Source: Aggregatilineales bacterium
Lineage (GTDB): Bacteria > Chloroflexota > Anaerolineae > Aggregatilineales > Phototrophicaceae
DNA length: 64,000 nt
Reading direction: 5' to 3'
NCBI GenBank assembly: GCA_030834905.1
Contig: JAUQWZ010000034.1
Coordinates: 248,001 to 312,000, forward strand
Both the position numbers and the translations under genes were made by a program. This document shows positions 60,793 to 64,000 of the stretch, one piece after another (the stretch's first letter is position 1; each line of letters opens with the position of its first letter). The notes beneath the pieces were generated by a model. That model did not search any database. It was given only the letters and a program-made list of their open reading frames with translations, and was not told where the DNA came from.

Positions 60793-61626
60793 CTAGCCTT
60801 TCAGACCGGTGAGTTTGACGCTGGCGACAATGAAGCGCTGCAAGCCGAAGAACAAAATCAGCGTGGGCAGGACAGCGATCACAGACGCCGCCATGATCAA
60901 TTCCCAGGCGTTGCCGTGTTCACCGGTAAAGCTCTGAATGCCAACCTGCACCATACGCATATCAGGCTCGTTCGCGGCGATCAGGGGCCACAGGAAGGCG
61001 TCCCAGTTCGCCAGGAAGAAGAAGACGGCAAGCGCGGCAAGCACCGGACGCGCCAGCGGCAGAGCAATGCGGAAAAAGATGCCGACGCGCGTTGCCCCAT
61101 CGATGCGGGCAGCGTCTTCCAGCTCTGAGGGCATACCTAGAAAGAACTGCCGCAGCCAGAAAATGCCAAAAGCATGAGGAATCGCGGGCACGATCAGCGC
61201 CAGATAGGTATTCAACCAGCCAAGATCGCGCATCAGCAGCGCCAGCGGAATGAGGATGGTGTAAAACGGAATCATCAGTGTGGCGAGAATTCCGGCAAAG
61301 GCAATTCGCTTGCCGGGAAAATCCAACCGCGCCAGCGCGTAACCCGCCATCGAATGCAGCAGCAGCGCCACCGCCGTCACCGTCGTGGCGACGAAGAACG
61401 AGTTGTACATATAGCGCTCAAACGGTGCCTGGCGAAAGACTTCCTGATAATTGTCGAACGAAGCATTGGGTGAAATCAAAATTGGCGGTCGAGCGAAGAT
61501 TTCATTGGCGGGTTTCAACGAACTGGAGAGCATCCAGATAAATGGACCCGCAAAGACGATTGCCAGAATGATGCAGATCACATAATAACCACCAGTGCCG
61601 AGCAGTTGGGATCGCGTCTTTTTCAT
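60793..61626 (-). CDS. Carbohydrate ABC transporter permease (MalG-like)
   Basis: Permease of 277 residues with six helices. The EAA loop is ELEDAARIDGATRVGIFFRI followed by ALPLARP. AGGAGG lies 7 bases before the ATG. It is last in the minus-strand operon binding protein, MalF-like, MalG-like, nine bases after the previous gene. It converges with the anti-sigma gene 77 bases away, where no terminator with a T-run is seen. No ATPase gene accompanies it. Substrate sugar unknown; sequence differs from the permease at 35138, so it is a separate system rather than a recent copy. Confidence 0.94.
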   Translation of the reverse strand: MKKTRSQLLGTGGYYVICIILAIVFAGPFIWMLSSSLKPANEIFARPPILISPNASFDNYQEVFRQAPFERYMYNSFFVATTVTAVALLLHSMAGYALARLDFPGKRIAFAGILATLMIPFYTILIPLALLMRDLGWLNTYLALIVPAIPHAFGIFWLRQFFLGMPSELEDAARIDGATRVGIFFRIALPLARPVLAALAVFFFLANWDAFLWPLIAANEPDMRMVQVGIQSFTGEHGNAWELIMAASVIAVLPTLILFFGLQRFIVASVKLTGLKG

Positions 61627-61635
61627 ATCTGCCTC

Positions 61636-62592
61636 CTACTGGCGTTCGTCGCTTGAACGGAAGTAACGCACCTGAACTATGGTGAGAACCAGAATCATGG
61701 CGAAAAGTACCGCCGCCATCGCTCCCGAGTAGCCGAAATTCCATTCGCGGAACGCCTTTTCATAGATGTACATCACCAGCGTGTAGGTCGCCTGTGCGGG
61801 CCCGCCGCGAGTCATGACGTAAATCTGGTCGAAGGCTTGCAATGCGTTGATGGAAAGAATCGTAATCACGAAGAAACTGGTGGGGCGCAGCAGCGGCAGA
61901 ATGATGTGGCGGAATATTTTCCACCGATTCGCGCCATCGATCTGAGCCGACTCAATGTAGTCTGACGGGATATCCTGAATGCCCGCCAGCAGAATGATCA
62001 TGAAATAACCGACGTTTTTCCAGACGGCGACGATCAGAACCGACGCCATGGCGCTTTGCACATTGCCAGTCCACTGCGCGGTTGGCAGCCCGAAAAAACG
62101 GAGGCTCTCATTGATCAAGCCGTTACCGGGGTCGAACATAAAGCGCCAGATCACACCGGCAACCACCATCGACATCGCAACGGGCATGAAGTAAATCGTG
62201 CGGAAAAAGAAGTTGGCGCGCCCTTTGCGCGTCAGCAGTACCGCCATTCCCAGGCTCAGGGTATAAACCACAGGAACGAAACCAAGTGTATAGATGATCG
62301 TGCGTCCGAGCGATGCGCCAAATTTCGGGTCTCTCAGGATGATTTCGTAGTTGCGAAAGCCAATAAACTCTGGCGTACCCGTCAGCCGCCAATCGGTAAA
62401 ACTGATGACCAGCGCCAGCAGCATGGGACCGATGATGAACAGCAGCAGCCCCAGCACGTCTGGCAGCAGGAATAAGTAGGCGGTGATTACCTGTTCCAGC
62501 CGGTCACGATTGATGTTCTGAAGACGCTGTCCCAATGATCGATTGGCGCGTGACTGGAGAGATGGAGCAGCCGTTGGCTCAGACGCGGACAT
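61636..62592 (-). CDS. Carbohydrate ABC transporter permease (MalF-like)
   Basis: Permease of 318 residues. An N-terminal cytoplasmic stretch (SLGQRLQNINRDRLEQ) precedes helices starting at VITAYLFLLPDVLGLLLFIIGP. The EAA motif is YIESAQIDGANRWKIFRHII followed by LPLLRP. AGGA lies before the ATG. Located 78 bases after the binding-protein gene and nine bases before the MalG-like gene. CUT1-type sugar uptake. Confidence 0.94.
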   Translation of the reverse strand: MSASEPTAAPSLQSRANRSLGQRLQNINRDRLEQVITAYLFLLPDVLGLLLFIIGPMLLALVISFTDWRLTGTPEFIGFRNYEIILRDPKFGASLGRTIIYTLGFVPVVYTLSLGMAVLLTRKGRANFFFRTIYFMPVAMSMVVAGVIWRFMFDPGNGLINESLRFFGLPTAQWTGNVQSAMASVLIVAVWKNVGYFMIILLAGIQDIPSDYIESAQIDGANRWKIFRHIILPLLRPTSFFVITILSINALQAFDQIYVMTRGGPAQATYTLVMYIYEKAFREWNFGYSGAMAAVLFAMILVLTIVQVRYFRSSDERQ

Positions 62593-62670
62593 AGCTCATT
62601 CCTGTTAAGGCTGATGGATTGAGCAGGGCTGCCCCGCGTTGTTGCTGCTGGCAGCCCTGCGCGAGAATTG

Positions 62671-63927
62671 TTAGCGGGTCAGGAGATAGGAGTCTATCTT
62701 GTCCGCCCAGGCGGCAGCGGCATCTGCGCCACTCACGCCGTTAAACATCACGTCCTGAACTGCTTCCCATACTGACTGACCAATTTCTGGCGGGTAGGAA
62801 GGTTCGGGGCGTGCCGACGGGAAGATGTCGTTTGCGAATACGTCATGCGGGAACTGCGAGTAGAACTCAGGGTTGTCCACGATAACCGAGCCGCGCGGTG
62901 ACATTTTCGTGTTATAGACCATTCCCCATTCGCCAGCGCGGGTGTTGTCTTCCGCGCCGAACATTTCAATGGCAAACCGGGCAGCTTCTTCGGGGTGCTC
63001 GGTGCCGGAATAAACCATAACCGTCCAACCGCCGTAGACCGTCTGAAGGGCGTCGCCTTCGTCAGGCGCGGGGATCGAGGCGACACCAAGTTTATCGAGG
63101 AATTCGGGGTAATTTGCCTCAATCCAGCCATACACCCAGTAACCAGAGACGAACATCGCGCCCTGTTCGGTCGGGAAGCGCTCGTCGGTCGGGTCGTTGC
63201 CAGTGCTGGTCGGCGCAGCGTAGCCTTCGCGCACCAGTGTGCCCCACAGGTCAAGGGCGCGGGCAGTTTCAGGCGTATTGACTGCCGCTGCCGAGAAGTC
63301 ATCGTTCATCACGTCTGCGCCCGCCATCCACAGGAAGGGATAGAAGACGAAGTTCTGATAGTAGTCCGGGTTGGTGGGCAGCAGGATGCCATAGCGATCT
63401 TCAGTCGTCAGCGCTTCAGACGCCGCCAGCAGTTCATCCCAGGTGGTCGGGACTTCCAAGCCAGCGTCAGCCAGCATTTCCTTGTTGTACCACAGGACAA
63501 CCGGCTCCATCTCAAAGGGCAGCGAATAGACGTTGTCATTCAGCGTGACCGCGTCCCATGAAGCGGGGAGCACGTCTTCGCGCAGGTATTCGGGGATATA
63601 GTCCTGCAGCGGCAGCGCCAGACCACTTTCGGCATAACGTCGCCAGTCGCCAGGGCTGATGAAGAAGACATCAGGGGCTTCACCCGTGGCAATACCCGTC
63701 GTGAGGATTTCACCGGTGTACTGCGCCCAGGGGAATTCCTGCCGCACGACCTGGAGATCGTTCGCCGCATTCCATTCCTCTACATACTCGACGAAGAACG
63801 GATCGACCGGATCAGCATATTCGAAAGTCCAGAACTTCAGAGCATCATCCTGCGCGACTGCTGGAACAATCGAGATGACGGCAAGTAAAACAACAACCAT
63901 GCTAAAGAGCATTCCAAAACGTTTCAT
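62671..63927 (-). CDS. Sugar ABC transporter substrate-binding protein
   Basis: Family 1 solute-binding protein of 418 residues. I place the start at ATG 63927, whose product begins with a good signal peptide (KRFGMLFSMVVVLLAVISIVPAVAQ); a longer frame upstream has no signal. Characteristic stretches are YTGEILTTGIATGEAPDVFF, LPFEMEPVVLWYNKEMLADAG, VPTTWDELLAASEAL and FVSGYWVYGWIEANYPE. No lipobox. It heads the second sugar importer operon; its promoter would be near the window edge, so regulation cannot be read. Confidence 0.93.
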   Translation of the reverse strand: MKRFGMLFSMVVVLLAVISIVPAVAQDDALKFWTFEYADPVDPFFVEYVEEWNAANDLQVVRQEFPWAQYTGEILTTGIATGEAPDVFFISPGDWRRYAESGLALPLQDYIPEYLREDVLPASWDAVTLNDNVYSLPFEMEPVVLWYNKEMLADAGLEVPTTWDELLAASEALTTEDRYGILLPTNPDYYQNFVFYPFLWMAGADVMNDDFSAAAVNTPETARALDLWGTLVREGYAAPTSTGNDPTDERFPTEQGAMFVSGYWVYGWIEANYPEFLDKLGVASIPAPDEGDALQTVYGGWTVMVYSGTEHPEEAARFAIEMFGAEDNTRAGEWGMVYNTKMSPRGSVIVDNPEFYSQFPHDVFANDIFPSARPEPSYPPEIGQSVWEAVQDVMFNGVSGADAAAAWADKIDSYLLTR

Positions 63928-64000
63928 TTCCCTTACTCCTAGGCAATTAAGCAATCGAACGTCCTTCTGCCTGTGGTCTAGCCAGCGATTCACCTCCTGT

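Overview
The window reads as a stretch of bacterial chromosome of fairly high G+C, most likely from the phylum Chloroflexota (Anaerolineae-like). This is inferred from three things: secreted and membrane proteins with Thr/Pro/Ser-rich linkers, a transaldolase-glucose-6-phosphate isomerase fusion, and sugar ABC importers encoded without their own ATPase. No rRNA or tRNA gene, CRISPR array, prophage or transposase gene is visible, and the species cannot be named from sequence alone.

Layout. 1-2260: str operon on the minus strand (rpsL, rpsG, fusA, the last cut by the window edge) with a strong promoter and a terminator-like hairpin in the leader. 2402-10252: an FHA-receiver protein, a secreted C39-like/TPR protein, a secreted propeller-like protein, then an EamA transporter and a tightly coupled trio of glycosyltransferase, methyltransferase and glycosyltransferase for surface sugars, and a pterin dehydratase. 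10401-18004: a P-type ATPase, coaBC, a membrane-anchored TPR-like protein, a MaoC hydratase, a DUF3267 zincin and a receiver-histidine kinase hybrid. 18069-26979: a very large membrane protein with an atypical kinase domain, dtd, a HEAT-repeat protein, a lipoprotein propeller, an aldo/keto reductase and an FmdB-like protein without cysteines. 27165-32668: the sugar phosphate operon tkt-rpiB-tal/pgi. 32799-41036: glutaminyl cyclase, an SH3 membrane protein, a LacI-regulated sugar importer with a perfect operator, an exonuclease and a metallo-beta-lactamase-fold protein. 41250-45932: a compact pyrBCDEF operon. 46167-52107: beta-glucuronidase, an FAD oxidoreductase, and small regulators and enzymes. 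60793-63927: a second sugar importer.

The most interesting part is 52200-60720. A degenerate receiver protein, a secreted CPGNSCN-motif protein, a three-gene set of Tad-type pseudopilin-like proteins (one fused to about 27 calcium-binding thrombospondin type 3 repeats and a Calx-beta domain), and an ECF sigma factor with a putative DUF5667 anti-sigma factor lie in four transcription units. Each unit is preceded by the same bipartite element, TGCGAC-N16/17-CGTTTTRA, which has the geometry of an ECF promoter. One copy precedes the sigma gene itself. I infer a self-contained, autoregulated cell-surface regulon that I cannot match to a named system. The secreted protein and the anti-sigma factor share the CPGNSCN signature, which links sensor and output.

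The intergenic DNA also carries several families of short palindromes (GTAGGGGC type, GGACACGAC type, a 102-bp composite element and a heptad inverted repeat). One of them sits inside the TadG-like coding sequence.
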